The notes beneath the pieces are model-generated. The model was not told the DNA's origin, ran no database searches, and saw only the letters and a list, made by a program, of their open reading frames with translations. The translations under genes and the position numbers were made by a program. 48,998 bases of DNA. Origin: Chrysochromulina tobinii (lineage: Eukaryota; Haptophyta; Prymnesiales; Chrysochromulinaceae). The stretch spans positions 1-48,998 of the forward strand of contig JWZX01003387.1 of the NCBI GenBank assembly GCA_001275005.1. The letters run 5' to 3'. Numbering within the stretch: the first letter of the stretch is position 1; every line of letters starts with the position of its first letter. Below are positions 27,053 to 36,183 of the stretch, one piece after another.

Positions 27053-28090
27053 CTACGCGCGCCTCCTCCGAGCAAACGAGATCCCATCTCCCACGGCGCT
27101 GCACGGCAGCGGCAGCAGGTGCCGTACGAGCGCCGCGCCCCCGCAACCCAAAACGCTGCCGCAATTGGCGTAGATCGACCCAAGATCGTGTTCGATCGGC
27201 TGGCCATCAAGCCCAGAGCCTGAGCTGCGCTGCCACTCGATGAACGTCAGGCCGTTGCTCACGCACAGCGCTTGCATGCCGAGGAGACCGGTGCAGAAGC
27301 AGCAAGCGCCACCGGAAACGACGCAGAGCACACCGAGCTGCCGGCGGAGTGCCAACGCCAGCGCTTCATCCTTGAGCAGCAGCACCAGGCAGCACCAACT
27401 CTCGAGGCAGGTGCTGGCCGAGGCGAACGCGAGCATCCGCAAGAAATAGGGATGGTTCTGGTGGCCGACGCACGTGTTGACGAACGCACAGTGGTGATCC
27501 ATTCGGAGCACCACTCGCTGGCAGCGCCGGCAATAATGCGAACGCGGCGGCATGGCGAGCCCCGTCTCCGCACAGCGCCGCCAGCCACGCAGTAGCTGCG
27601 TGTCGTCGTCACAGGCCAGTAATGCGTCGTCGTCGCCGTCGCGCAGCGTGCGGCGCCTGGCAGGCGCAATCATCAAGTTGCGCGCGACAGCGCCAGTCGC
27701 ATAGCCAGGCGGGGTCACAACCGTCATCACATAATTGAATGGCGTCAGCACAGAAAAATACACGGCCAGGCCCTGCAACAACGCGGCGAGCCACGAGGTT
27801 GAGCCCACATACTCGACGAGCGCCGGCAAGAGGAAGCGCCAATTTTGCACGATGCAAAACGTGATCGTCGCCATGGTACATAGTGACGTCGCGCGACCAT
27901 AGCGACCAAGGGCACGGCAAGGCCCTCGGAGACAACACTCGTCAAAGACACCGCGGTTGACGTTGTCCACCGGTGCTGTTGCGCCGCAGTGTTCGCAGTG
28001 CGGCGCGTCATAGATGCCGCGTTGATCCGCGTCGCACGAGACGTATACGATTCGCGCGTGGACGCCGCAGGCCCAGCACGCGGCGGCCAT
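27053..28090 (-). CDS. DHHC-type protein S-palmitoyltransferase
   Basis: A 345-residue integral membrane acyltransferase that attaches palmitate to cysteines of proteins at Golgi, ER or plasma membrane. The DHHC cysteine-rich domain is at about 170-217: HYCRRCQRVVLRMDHHCAFV, then NTCVGHQNHPYF, with the catalytic DHHC at 198-201. Two hydrophobic segments precede it (about 70-90 and 98-125) and two follow (about 220-240 and 250-272), giving the usual four-span topology. The N-terminus carries a cysteine cluster (CWACG, then HCEHCGATAP) that may bind zinc. The start ATG is supported, and the gene is divergent to the GT61 gene with 247 bp between starts. Confidence 0.92.
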   Translation of the reverse strand: MAAACWACGVHARIVYVSCDADQRGIYDAPHCEHCGATAPVDNVNRGVFDECCLRGPCRALGRYGRATSLCTMATITFCIVQNWRFLLPALVEYVGSTSWLAALLQGLAVYFSVLTPFNYVMTVVTPPGYATGAVARNLMIAPARRRTLRDGDDDALLACDDDTQLLRGWRRCAETGLAMPPRSHYCRRCQRVVLRMDHHCAFVNTCVGHQNHPYFLRMLAFASASTCLESWCCLVLLLKDEALALALRRQLGVLCVVSGGACCFCTGLLGMQALCVSNGLTFIEWQRSSGSGLDGQPIEHDLGSIYANCGSVLGCGGAALVRHLLPLPCSAVGDGISFARRRRA

Positions 28091-28337
28091 TGCGATTTCC
28101 GACCCGTCCCGTCACGGCGCGCTTCGAAACCTCTCCCGTTCTCGACTTCCCGAACTGAAAGGAAAGCGACCCTGAATCAGACCCAGCAGCGCCTGCTTAC
28201 AGAGAGGCGTCGGGCGCGCTTCACAGTCCGATTCAGACTCCGCCTTCTTCACACACGCGCAATCAAAATGCCCGCATCGCGATCGCGTCTCGCGTCCCGC
28301 TGGCGGCACAGGCTGGCGGTCCAGCACTCAACGGTTC

Positions 28338-29648
28338 ATGAAGAAGCCGCCGGTTCCACTACCATCCAGCCCTTTTCATTACGACTTGCTACCGACTGCA
28401 TCCCATTCCATCCACATGGTTGAGACGTTTTCGCTGCGGAATGTGTGTGTCATCTTCCGCAACGAAAGTTCCGCTTCATATCGGCCACAGTTCCTTTCCA
28501 GGCCTTCCAATCCCCTGCAAGCTGTGATACATGGGTTCTCGGAATATGCGCACAGGTACTCACGGATTACTACCGTGCGTCCTGCGAACAAGGATGAGGT
28601 TGACCACTTATCCACGTGCAACCGCCACGAGCTCGGCGTGGCCCTCTACTTCCAGTCAAACAACATGTTCCACGCCATGTTCCACGCACCACCAGCGTGG
28701 CAGCACTTGCTAGAGCATGTGCGTCAAGTGGCCGACCACGTGTTCATTCCGCTCGTGGGCTATGTTGCAGGACGTGCTTGGGTCAAGCCTCCAGAGTGGA
28801 AGGCTCATGCTTGGGAATTTTCGTTGCGCGCGCTGACTGCCAAAGCTACGGAGGAGATCGCTCGCGACTTAGGCAAGCTCCTTTCTGCGACATGCACGTG
28901 CTTTGGCCGTGTTGAGGGTTCGACTGGATACTTCTCACTAGCGTCTCGGCAGAGATCTGCAACACTTCCTGTGTTGCACGGGTGGCGGTCAAGCGCCCTC
29001 GAGCACGCACGCGCTGCAGTGAGATTGGCCGCCGTGACGCTGCGACAGAACAGCGTTACGCATGCATCACTTAGAGCGCTCTTCATCAAGCGGATATCGG
29101 GCTCTCGAGTCATTGTAAATCAAGTTGAAGTCGATGACGCTCTTCGACTACTGCCGATGGTGCAGATCGTGATCATGGAGACGCTCACTCTCTGCGAGCA
29201 GATATTGCTCGCATCCTCAGCCCAGACCCTCATCGGGGTCCATGGACAAGCACTGTCTCACATGGTCTTCCTTCCGCCTTCACCCACCCACACCGCATTC
29301 GTCGAGATCCTGCCCAAGATCTCGACCACTGTTATCAGAAACAAACAGCATTATATGTTATTAGCGGAGCTGGAACAATGGCAGGCGATCTACCTGGATT
29401 GGACCTTCACCACTGGCACCAAGCATCTGATCGTCCACGCGCAGGTGAACAGATCGGATACCAACTGTAAACCATTTGTAAGGCGCAAAGCTGGCGGAGG
29501 TCTACTTCGTTGCAACGTAACCGTTCCGATTGGCAAATTCGTGCGACAAGTCCGATCCGCAGTACATCACGTCTGCGAGGATGGTGAACTCAGTGGGTGT
29601 GTCCAAGCCCTGCGTCAAGAGGGCGCCCGTTCATATCCGTCAGTTTAG
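28338..29648 (+). CDS. GT61-family glycosyltransferase
   Basis: A 436-residue enzyme of the GT61 (DUF563) family, which includes plant xylosyl- and arabinosyltransferases and animal EOGT/POMGNT2. The signature is near the C-terminal third: SSAQTLIGVHGQALSHMVFL at 294-313, then PTHTAFVEILP, which matches the conserved G-V-H-G-A-x-L-x-N-x-x-F and E-I-x-P elements. The N-terminal SLRNVCVIFRNES resembles the start of the family domain. No signal anchor is seen, so the ATG at 28338 may be internal to a longer gene with an upstream exon in the 28091-28337 interval. The donor sugar is unknown. Confidence 0.75.
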   Translation: MKKPPVPLPSSPFHYDLLPTASHSIHMVETFSLRNVCVIFRNESSASYRPQFLSRPSNPLQAVIHGFSEYAHRYSRITTVRPANKDEVDHLSTCNRHELGVALYFQSNNMFHAMFHAPPAWQHLLEHVRQVADHVFIPLVGYVAGRAWVKPPEWKAHAWEFSLRALTAKATEEIARDLGKLLSATCTCFGRVEGSTGYFSLASRQRSATLPVLHGWRSSALEHARAAVRLAAVTLRQNSVTHASLRALFIKRISGSRVIVNQVEVDDALRLLPMVQIVIMETLTLCEQILLASSAQTLIGVHGQALSHMVFLPPSPTHTAFVEILPKISTTVIRNKQHYMLLAELEQWQAIYLDWTFTTGTKHLIVHAQVNRSDTNCKPFVRRKAGGGLLRCNVTVPIGKFVRQVRSAVHHVCEDGELSGCVQALRQEGARSYPSV

Positions 29649-30315
29649 GAAGTATTGCGTGGATGATCGGTTTTTACGGCGCGCCGCCCAAAGAGAAATA
29701 ACCGCGCGTGCGCCGCCGCTTGTCTTGCCGTGCATGGCCGTAGAGTCCGGGACACCTGGAGCCGGGTCGGGTGAGATGCTTCATGCTCGAGCTTCCGTTC
29801 ATGCTAGGCCCGGCGCGCGTCGGTGGGCGATCTCGAGAGATTGTCGAGGGCCCCGGGAAAGAATACCTAAGAAGGAGCTCTGGTGCTTCCATAGAGCCTC
29901 GCGAGAACTAAATCGAGGCGATCGTGTCTTCGTGTGGAGGTTCGTGTGGCTTCTCGTACGTGAGCTCTTTAAGGGATTGAATGTTTAGAAAGCCGCGGGA
30001 GCTCGCCATGGCGCGAGCCCCCTGTGTGGCGTGCGAATCGTCCTGCAGTGTGAGTGTCGGAGTGTGACACTCCGGAGTGTGCGAATGGCGTCATGCCGCG
30101 ACCCGACCCGACCGTCACGCGCAGCGTCAATTAAGCGTCAATCTACTCGTAGTAAGAGCACGAGACGTGGAGCGCGAGCGATCGACGAAGTCACGAAGAG
30201 TTGTTTAAGTTGAGTAGTTGAAGACTTAGCGTCGCGAAGCGCTAGGCGAGCCCGCGCCGGACCGGAGAAGCGTTCTCGGCACACGCCACTCGACCCACGC
30301 CCACCCCACACACGA
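29649..30315. other. Intergenic region before the minisatellite
   Basis: 3' side of the GT61 gene. A 7-bp-stem palindrome, CGGAGTGTGACACTCCG, sits at 30058-30074 next to further GAGTGTG copies. No coding region recognised. Confidence 0.4.
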
Positions 30316-30900
30316 CACTGAGTTCAAAATCAGGTGGTGGGGAGAGTGTGTGAATCCAGAAAGAATACCCTCCCCTACCCCTTTGGGTCAACCACTGAGT
30401 TCAAAATCAGGTGGTGGGGAGAAGTGTGTGAATCCAGAAAGAATACCCTCCCCTACCCCTTTGGGTCAAGTACCACTGAGTTCAAAATCAGGTGGTGGGG
30501 AGAGTGAGTGTGAATCCAGAAAGAATACCCTCCCCTACCCCTTTGGGTCAACCAGTGTGAGTTCAAAATCAGGTGGTGGGGAGAGTGTGTGAATCCAGAA
30601 AGAATACCCTCCCCTACCCCTTTGGGTCAACCAGTGTGAGTTCAAAATCAGGTGGTGGGGATAGTGTGTGAATCCAGAAAGAATCGACCCTCCCCTACCC
30701 CTTTGGGTCAATGTACCACTTGAGTTCAAAATCAGGTGGTGGGGATAGTGTGTGAATCCAGAAAGAATCGACCCTCCCCTACCCCTTTGGGTCAATGTAC
30801 CACTTGAATTCAAAATCAGGTGGTGGGGATAGTGTCAAGTGTGTGAATCCAGAAAGAATACCCTCCCCTAGCCCTACCCCTGCTTTCGCCTTTGGGTCAA
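30316..30900. repeat. Seven-copy minisatellite, 77-84 bp unit
   Basis: The landmark TTCAAAATCAGG recurs at 30323, 30400, 30481, 30562, 30641, 30725 and 30809. Each unit runs GAGTTCAAAATCAGGTGG, a G-rich stretch, GTGTGTGAATCCAGAAAGAA, a C-rich stretch, and CCTTTGGGTCAA. The length changes come mostly at the junctions (ACCACTGAG, GTACCACTGAG, ACCAGTGTGAG, TGTACCACTTGAG). The minus strand has GGGGTAGGGGAGGG in each full unit. The array lies between convergent gene ends and is most likely non-coding, although one frame stays open through several units. Confidence 0.95.
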
Positions 30901-31044
30901 GTCGACCGAGTCACCATCATCCATTATCACCAGTCAATCACCAGTGTCCGGAAAATCGACTTCATACGTACCGCGCAATGGCCGCGCACAGAGCAATCGA
31001 GTGTCGGCTGGTTCGCGGTTACCGTCTTACCGATACTACCCGAG

Positions 31045-32941
31045 CTATGCCGCCATGGCCTCGGCCATCGCCTCCGCTTCGGCCGCCGCCATGGCCTCCG
31101 CTGCTGCCTCGGCAATAGCCTCGGCCTCTGCCGCCGCCATGGCCTCCGCTTGAAGCCTTGCCCGGGCTTCGGCCTCGGCCATCGCCTCCGCCTCGGCCGC
31201 CGCCATCGCCTCCGCCATCGCCGCCTCGTCGCCGCGCAGCCACGACATACGAGACAGCAGGTGCGACAAAAAATAAGTCTCGCGAACTGTCTCGCGTCTC
31301 TGCTGGCCGTCAAAACCTGTTTCGAGACCCGCACCTATGAGCGCCGGCGCACGCTCCGCGCTCTTGCGAGCCCACGGAGAACGAGCCCATGGTTGCTGCG
31401 CCCCACCCCCGTGCTCTTCCAATGCCGCGCTGCTCGTCGTGACGTAGCGCCATCCACCGAGGCGCTGTCGCCACCCGAACGCCGCCACAGTGCTCACTTC
31501 CCAGCAGGCGGTCAACGCCGCGACGAGCACAGAAGCGAGCTGGGCGAGCCACCATCCGATCCAATGGAGAAGGTGCCAGTGCAAGCTGATGCGGCTCTCA
31601 ACCAAGCTGCGGCACGCCTCATGGGCGAGCGCCGAAGATCGAAACCACCTGCGGCACTCCTCTTCCATCTTGTGAAGCTTCGCATCGGACGACTCCATCA
31701 AGGAGACACCGCGCACCTGAGGAGGGGCGCAATCAGAGTTCATCAACGGCAATCAAGGGGGAGGACTCCATCAATGAGACACCGCGCACAGGTGGGTTGA
31801 TGCGATAGAAGCGCGCGCCGCCCGTGTGACCGTGGCCGCCCAACGCGCGCACGGCCTCGCCGAAGCTCGACTCGCCGTCAGTGTCGGTGGCGAGCGCCGA
31901 GGGGCCTCCACACCCTAGGCTGATGACGACCCCAATCGGGCGACGTGGCCACAGAGCCCGGGCCTCCCGGATGGCAAGAGCTGAGGGATCATTGGCGACG
32001 AGCCCACCGTCGGCAACGTAGCTGCCCTCTTCTTCAACGCCGGCTTCGCGCGCGGCCGCTCCGCTCTGCAGCCCGGCCTCCCTCCTCCAACTTCTTTGTG
32101 CACGCTCATGGTAGACAAGAGTGCGTGGAAACAGCACTGGAGCGGCCGAGGTCGCCTCGATGGCCTCCTCGAGCGTCGCGCTGCTGGTGCCGGCGAGCGC
32201 CGTGGACGTTGTGCCCGATGGCACGCGGTACGTACGGAACAGGAACGGCTCGAGGCCAGCGCCGCACCGCCTGGCGGAGACAGCAAAGGCCTTGGGGCCG
32301 TCTTTCAGCGTGGCGAGCACTGGCGAAGGCGAGCCGCAAATGTCTCGCATGAACGCGCGTCGCTCGTCCGCGCAAAGGTGCCCACGCAACAGAAGCCTAG
32401 TCGGCGAGCGGTTGGCAAAGCAACGATTCTGCAGCTCACGAAGCGCAGCTCGTGCGAGCCTCGTTGCCTCTCCCTTTGGATAGCGTGCGAGAAAGAGTGA
32501 GCCGCAGCCGCCAATGCTCGTCCCAGCCACCAGGTCAAAGTAAGTGGATACGGGTGCACCAAGAATGGTCTCCATCTCCTCGACCATCGTTAGCAGGCAG
32601 CGCCCTCTGATTCCTCCACCATCCATGCACAGTATGTTTATCGGCATGCTAGGAGCACGATCGATGAGCTGGCGAGCCTCCTGAACATCCACGTGCTCAC
32701 GCAACTCAACGGTCTTGTAAGAATACAAGACCTGCGCGAGCCACCAGACCGTCGAGAACGCCCCTTCTGCTGGCACTGCTCGTGACACTACGCTTCGTGA
32801 CTCGCGCCGTGTCATGATGTCTCCGGCCTGTTGCCGAGAAACAAGGACGTGGGCCGGCGGCCCAACGCAAGCTCTCCTCCTTCTCGCGGGGGGAATTGCC
32901 AATTGCAATTGCAATTCCAATGCCGTGAATTCACACCTCAT
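31045..32941 (-). CDS. Patatin-like phospholipase with C-terminal Ala/Glu/Met repeats, two exons
   Basis: A lipid acyl hydrolase, 607 residues: exon 1 32941-31790, exon 2 31716-31045. The patatin domain has the oxyanion element DGGGIRG (107-113), the nucleophile Ser142 in GTSIG, and the catalytic Asp311 in VADGGLVANDP. The catalytic dyad is therefore intact. Exon 2 adds a cysteine-containing helical region, a hydrophobic stretch (LVAALTACWEVSTVAAFGW) that could touch or cross a membrane, and a tail of Glu-Ala-Met repeats (AAAEAEAMAEAEARARLQAE) encoded by GCC-rich repeats at about 31048-31225. The first ATG is 32941; the frame also reads back to a GTG at 32974. A role in membrane lipid turnover is likely; the substrate is unknown. 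Confidence 0.85.
31717..31789 (-). other. Predicted 73-nt intron bounded by a 30-nt direct repeat
   Basis: The donor is GTGCGCGG and the acceptor CCCCTCCTCAG, phase 0. The intron's first 30 nt (31789-31760) match the first 30 nt of the next exon (31716-31687) at 28 positions. Unspliced reading gives eight residues after the repeat and then a stop. Splicing gives INPP joined to VRGVSLMESSDAKLHK. Confidence 0.75.
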
Positions 32942-33125
32942 CCGAAGTTTAGGGGGGACAGAATTAGAGCTCACAGCAGAAAAAGTGTGAGAGAAATCTT
33001 TGCCTTCTTTTCATGCTTCATTTGTCGGTGATATCAAATCCCCACTATTCTTCACCACCTGCCGAAGCCGGCCTTGTTTCGGGCCGAAGGATGGCACGCA
33101 GACAAAAATGTCTGACTCATCATCC

Positions 33126-34442
33126 TCAACCGGGCGGTCCACCCAGAATGAACTGGCGCCAAGCTGCAGCCTTGGTTGCAAGCGGCTGGGTGTTTGCCCT
33201 GCTCGACGACGGCAGCACATGCAGCGTGACGGCGCTTCCAGCGAGCACGCCGCCGCCATGGCCTCGCTCATAGGTAGCTTTCGCCTTTGCACCGATGAAG
33301 CCAATCCTCGTGATCGTCGGATGGGCGCGGAGCAGTGAAGGCACGTCATTGTACCTTGGTGTTTCCGCATGCGCCGCGCTTCGCTTCCTACCGACCTGCT
33401 CGTGCACGTTGGCCAGCACGTCCCAGACCGCGACCCCCACCTCAAGCGCCGCCGTTTGCGTGTCGGCAAGGGCCGTGGACGATGGAAGTCCCAACGCTGC
33501 CTGCAGCACCGGCCACATACTCCGATCCGCGTATGGCAAGTCGCCTGGCGCCGGCGCCGCGCTCGCCGTCTCGCCGAGGAGAAGCGCGCGGGGAGCCGAG
33601 GACATGAGCGGCTCCGCTGCCGCTGCGGCACCGTCCTGCTCATGCCTGCTGCCGCCGCCTCCGCGCGCGCCACCGCCTCCTGCTCGACCTTGAGCTTCTC
33701 CTCCTGCTCCTCGGACATGAAGCGGCGGTGCGGGCAGCAGGGGCAGCAACGGTGGGTGCGCCGCTGCCGGAGCTTCACGGCCCCTTCGAGCTTCACCGAG
33801 CTTGGACATCTGGCCCTCTTCGAGAAAGTCGACAAGCGGCGACACGTCGAGCAGCGCACCGGGTTGAGCACGTGACACAGCCGCGGCCACAACAAGTTGC
33901 ACAGCCTTCGCCGCCGCATCGCGATTCGACCTCGAGAGCTTTACAACCGCCACGTCAGGACGTTCGCGTATTGCTTCGACCGCAGCGATCTTGTGGCCAT
34001 AACGAGGCATGGGTAGCGTGCCAAGCACGGTCGCAGCACCACCATCCAGGATGGATTCGACGAGAGGCAAGAAGGTCTGCGAGAATAGTTCCATTTTCCC
34101 CACCTCATCGATCACGGTGATTGGCGTTGCCGTGGCCGACTTAAGAGAAGGCAGCGCGATGCTCTCAAAAGAGGGAACGTCCACCGAGTACTTGCCAACC
34201 ATGTACTTACCCTTGCCCACCGTCGCAAGCGTGCCGATCACTGATGCCGAAGGACTCAGGGCGACAACGTCAAAGCCTGAGCGCTCACTGCCTGAGCGGC
34301 GCTCTGCCGTGTAGAAGCCGCACACGTCTTGACAAGCACGCACCGCTGCAACAACAAGGGTAGTTTTCCCGACCCCAGGCTGGCCTGTGATGAAGATGTG
34401 CCGAGCCATGATGATCTCGCCTTCGGTCATTCTTTCGCTCAT
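33126..34442 (-). CDS. NTPCR/THEP1 NTPase fused to a deoxyinosine/uracil-DNA-glycosylase-like domain
   Basis: One open frame of 438 residues (ATG 34442; an ATG at 34409, MARHIFITG, is the likely family start). Residues 12-190 are a THEP1/NTPCR NTPase: Walker A GQPGVGKTT (20-28), CGFYTAERR, and Walker B ITVIDEVGKMELF (108-120). Residues about 284-430 match the Mug/HDG branch of the uracil-DNA glycosylase superfamily: PRALLLGETAS, YADRSMWPVLQAALG, VGVAVWDVLANVHE, NDVPSLLRAHP, and the C-terminal VLPSSSRANTQ before KAAAWRQF. The family's usual N-R-F-W reads D-R-S-M-W here, so activity needs testing. The linker is Ala/Gly/Pro-rich. In another frame the linker encodes an acidic helix (MSEEQEEKLKVEQEAVARAE), so two short introns, or two genes, are the alternatives. 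Confidence 0.7.
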   Translation of the reverse strand: MSERMTEGEIIMARHIFITGQPGVGKTTLVVAAVRACQDVCGFYTAERRSGSERSGFDVVALSPSASVIGTLATVGKGKYMVGKYSVDVPSFESIALPSLKSATATPITVIDEVGKMELFSQTFLPLVESILDGGAATVLGTLPMPRYGHKIAAVEAIRERPDVAVVKLSRSNRDAAAKAVQLVVAAAVSRAQPGALLDVSPLVDFLEEGQMSKLGEARRGREAPAAAHPPLLPLLPAPPLHVRGAGGEAQGRAGGGGARGGGGSRHEQDGAAAAAEPLMSSAPRALLLGETASAAPAPGDLPYADRSMWPVLQAALGLPSSTALADTQTAALEVGVAVWDVLANVHEQVGRKRSAAHAETPRYNDVPSLLRAHPTITRIGFIGAKAKATYERGHGGGVLAGSAVTLHVLPSSSRANTQPLATKAAAWRQFILGGPPG

Positions 34443-34888
34443 CTGCTGACGTTCCAGGTGTGAATACAAGTCAATGAATACACATCACACGTACTGTACA
34501 AATAGCATCAAAACACATTAAGACATTCTTTCACAAGCAGTCATAAGGACTGTGGCCGTTTCCTTCACGCATCGGCTCGTATTGACGACAGCAAAACTGT
34601 AGCAGGCAAAATCATGAGCAAAATGTAACATCGGGATCAAAGAAGTTAAAACTCTCTCATAGCGTTCAGCATTTTCATATTCCCCGAACAAGCAAGTAGC
34701 AACGTAGGTGTCAGGGGGGGGAGCAGGGCGTGCAGGCATGCCTGGCGCTTTTGCCTTTTCGTGCGGCGTGTGGTGCATGCTGTTTGGCATGCTGGACAGC
34801 ACAGAGATATGATCCCGCCATCAACTGATGATAACTCATGCGTACAGGCCACGCCCGTCCATGCCGCCAGCTACTATGCGTCTAGGCT
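34443..34888. other. AT-rich intergenic region
   Basis: Lies between two minus-strand genes, TRAP-alpha upstream and the fusion gene downstream. It is clearly more AT-rich than the rest of the window between about 34450 and 34700 and includes the small reading frame at 34518-34790. Confidence 0.5.
34518..34790 (-). CDS. Small AT-rich ORF of unknown function, doubtful
   Basis: A 90-residue frame from an ATG at 34790. The last 60 residues have an ordinary protein composition (TYVATCLFGEYENAERYERV, then LIPMLHFAHDFACYSFAVV) and use AT-rich codons such as TTA, AGA and TTG, unlike the neighbours. It could be a remnant exon of foreign origin, or just untranslated sequence. I recognise no family. 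Confidence 0.2.
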   Translation of the reverse strand: MPNSMHHTPHEKAKAPGMPARPAPPPDTYVATCLFGEYENAERYERVLTSLIPMLHFAHDFACYSFAVVNTSRCVKETATVLMTACERMS

Positions 34889-35653
34889 CTACGCCCGTTT
34901 GCTCTTGTCCTTCTTGGGCGAGCGGTTCTCCGTGCCGGCGAGCGTGCCAGCAAGCCATTCGTTCTCAACGGCCGCTGGAGCCTTGGCCTTCTTCGCCGCG
35001 CCCTCCTTGGCCTTGGCAGCCCCGCCGCCGCCCGTGAGGAGCTTGGCCACCGAAGCGAGGATCAGCAGCATGCCAACGCCTCCCAGCCCCATCTGCAACA
35101 TTTGCATCTGCGACTCCCGGTTCGGCCGCGCGGGCACGAGCTCGAAGGATTGGTTCACGACGACGTTGAGGAAAGGGTACTTCTCCTTATCATTGTAGTA
35201 CGCTGTGGCCTCGAGCTTGTAGGTTCCCAGCGTTTCCTCGGCATCCAGCTCCAGCGGGTAGCGGAACGAGCGCTGCTCGCGCGGCCCGAGAGGCTGCCCA
35301 TACTCAAAGCGGCCGAGATCCTTGTACAGGGTGCCGTCGGATGTCCGCAGCTTGACCACGATATGCGACATGTTGAACATCTTGTTTCCATTGTTGATCA
35401 TCGCGACAAGCAGGTCGGTCGTGCCGCCGATGTGCAGCTTAGTGCTGTCCGGACTCTCGGGTAGGATCCACGCTGGCTCAATGTCAGAGTGAGATTCTGT
35501 TGCCGTGAGCTTGATGTCCTCCGAGAGAGAGGGGTCGGAGAAATCGGTGCGGTCAACCTCGTCAGGCGCTTCAGACTCTTCTGCGGAGACGGCGACTGCC
35601 GCAGAGGTGAGGATGAGCGCAATGATGAGGAACCTGTCGATGCGGAAGGCCAT
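34889..35653 (-). CDS. SSR1: Translocon-associated protein alpha subunit (TRAP-alpha)
   Basis: An ER membrane protein of the Sec61-associated TRAP complex, which helps certain signal peptides to engage and supports topogenesis. 254 residues from the ATG at 35653; upstream codons reach only a GTG. It has a signal peptide (MAFRIDRFLIIALILTSAAV), an acidic segment (about 26-50), the lumenal beta-sandwich domain with LLVAMINNGNKMFNMSHIVV and the RSFRYPLELDAEETLGTYKL stretch, one transmembrane helix at about 183-206 (MGLGGVGMLLILASVAKLL), and a basic cytosolic tail ending KKDKSKRA. The order and length match the family. Confidence 0.93.
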   Translation of the reverse strand: MAFRIDRFLIIALILTSAAVAVSAEESEAPDEVDRTDFSDPSLSEDIKLTATESHSDIEPAWILPESPDSTKLHIGGTTDLLVAMINNGNKMFNMSHIVVKLRTSDGTLYKDLGRFEYGQPLGPREQRSFRYPLELDAEETLGTYKLEATAYYNDKEKYPFLNVVVNQSFELVPARPNRESQMQMLQMGLGGVGMLLILASVAKLLTGGGGAAKAKEGAAKKAKAPAAVENEWLAGTLAGTENRSPKKDKSKRA

Positions 35654-36183
35654 GAGGACCTGTGATCTGCACGAGTCGTTCGGCGGAGACCGGCTCAGGG
35701 ATTGCACTACAGGCTGGCGACAAACGATCGTCGGCTGTGCACATCGCGCGCGCGGCGCGCCGTGTCAGATGGTCTGGAAGTGGCTCACCTGCAATCCCCG
35801 TCGGGGCGGCTCTGCGGCTCGGACACGTCATCGTCAAGTTCTCGACAGTCGTACCGTAACTGCATGCAGCGGTCTCAGTGGTCGGTACCGCACGTGTACA
35901 GGCACACGTCGCGTGGGTGCGGTGCAGGGCCCTGGGCACAAATTTGATTTCTCCGGATACAATGTAGGCATTTGTTTTCCGGGCACGGGGCAGGCTGGTG
36001 TGTATGCCGGTGTGTGTGCTGCCGTCGTCAGCCGTGATCATCTGGACAGTTCTGAGGACTCAGAGTAATGACGAGTAAAATCTAACGCGGACTAAACGCT
36101 TCTATACACTAATCACTTATTACTGGGCCGTCGGCGCGTCCTGACTAGATGTGGCGCTATATGCTACGGCGGCCCCGCATTGT
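35654..36183. other. Intergenic region
   Basis: Promoter side of TRAP-alpha and 3' side of the GT4-like gene, both on the minus strand. GTGTGTATGCCGGTGTGTGT-type GT repeats lie near 35998-36018. No gene supported. Confidence 0.4.

Noticed and set aside
30347-30595. Repeat protein with NPERIPSPTPLGQ units encoded by the minisatellite
   Set aside because: The frame breaks wherever junction lengths change, and both strands are equally open, so repetition of non-coding DNA is the simpler reading.
30316-30900. CRISPR array or tRNA-derived SINE in the 30-kb repeat
   Set aside because: The whole unit repeats without unique spacers, so it is not CRISPR. GAGTTCAAAATCAGG only loosely resembles a tRNA B box and no A box or cloverleaf fits.
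33011-33919. Alternative frame MSEEQEEKLKVEQ... as a separate gene
   Set aside because: Only about 30 residues look coding; the rest is Arg-rich shadow sequence. Kept as a note on possible introns in the fusion gene rather than as its own CDS.
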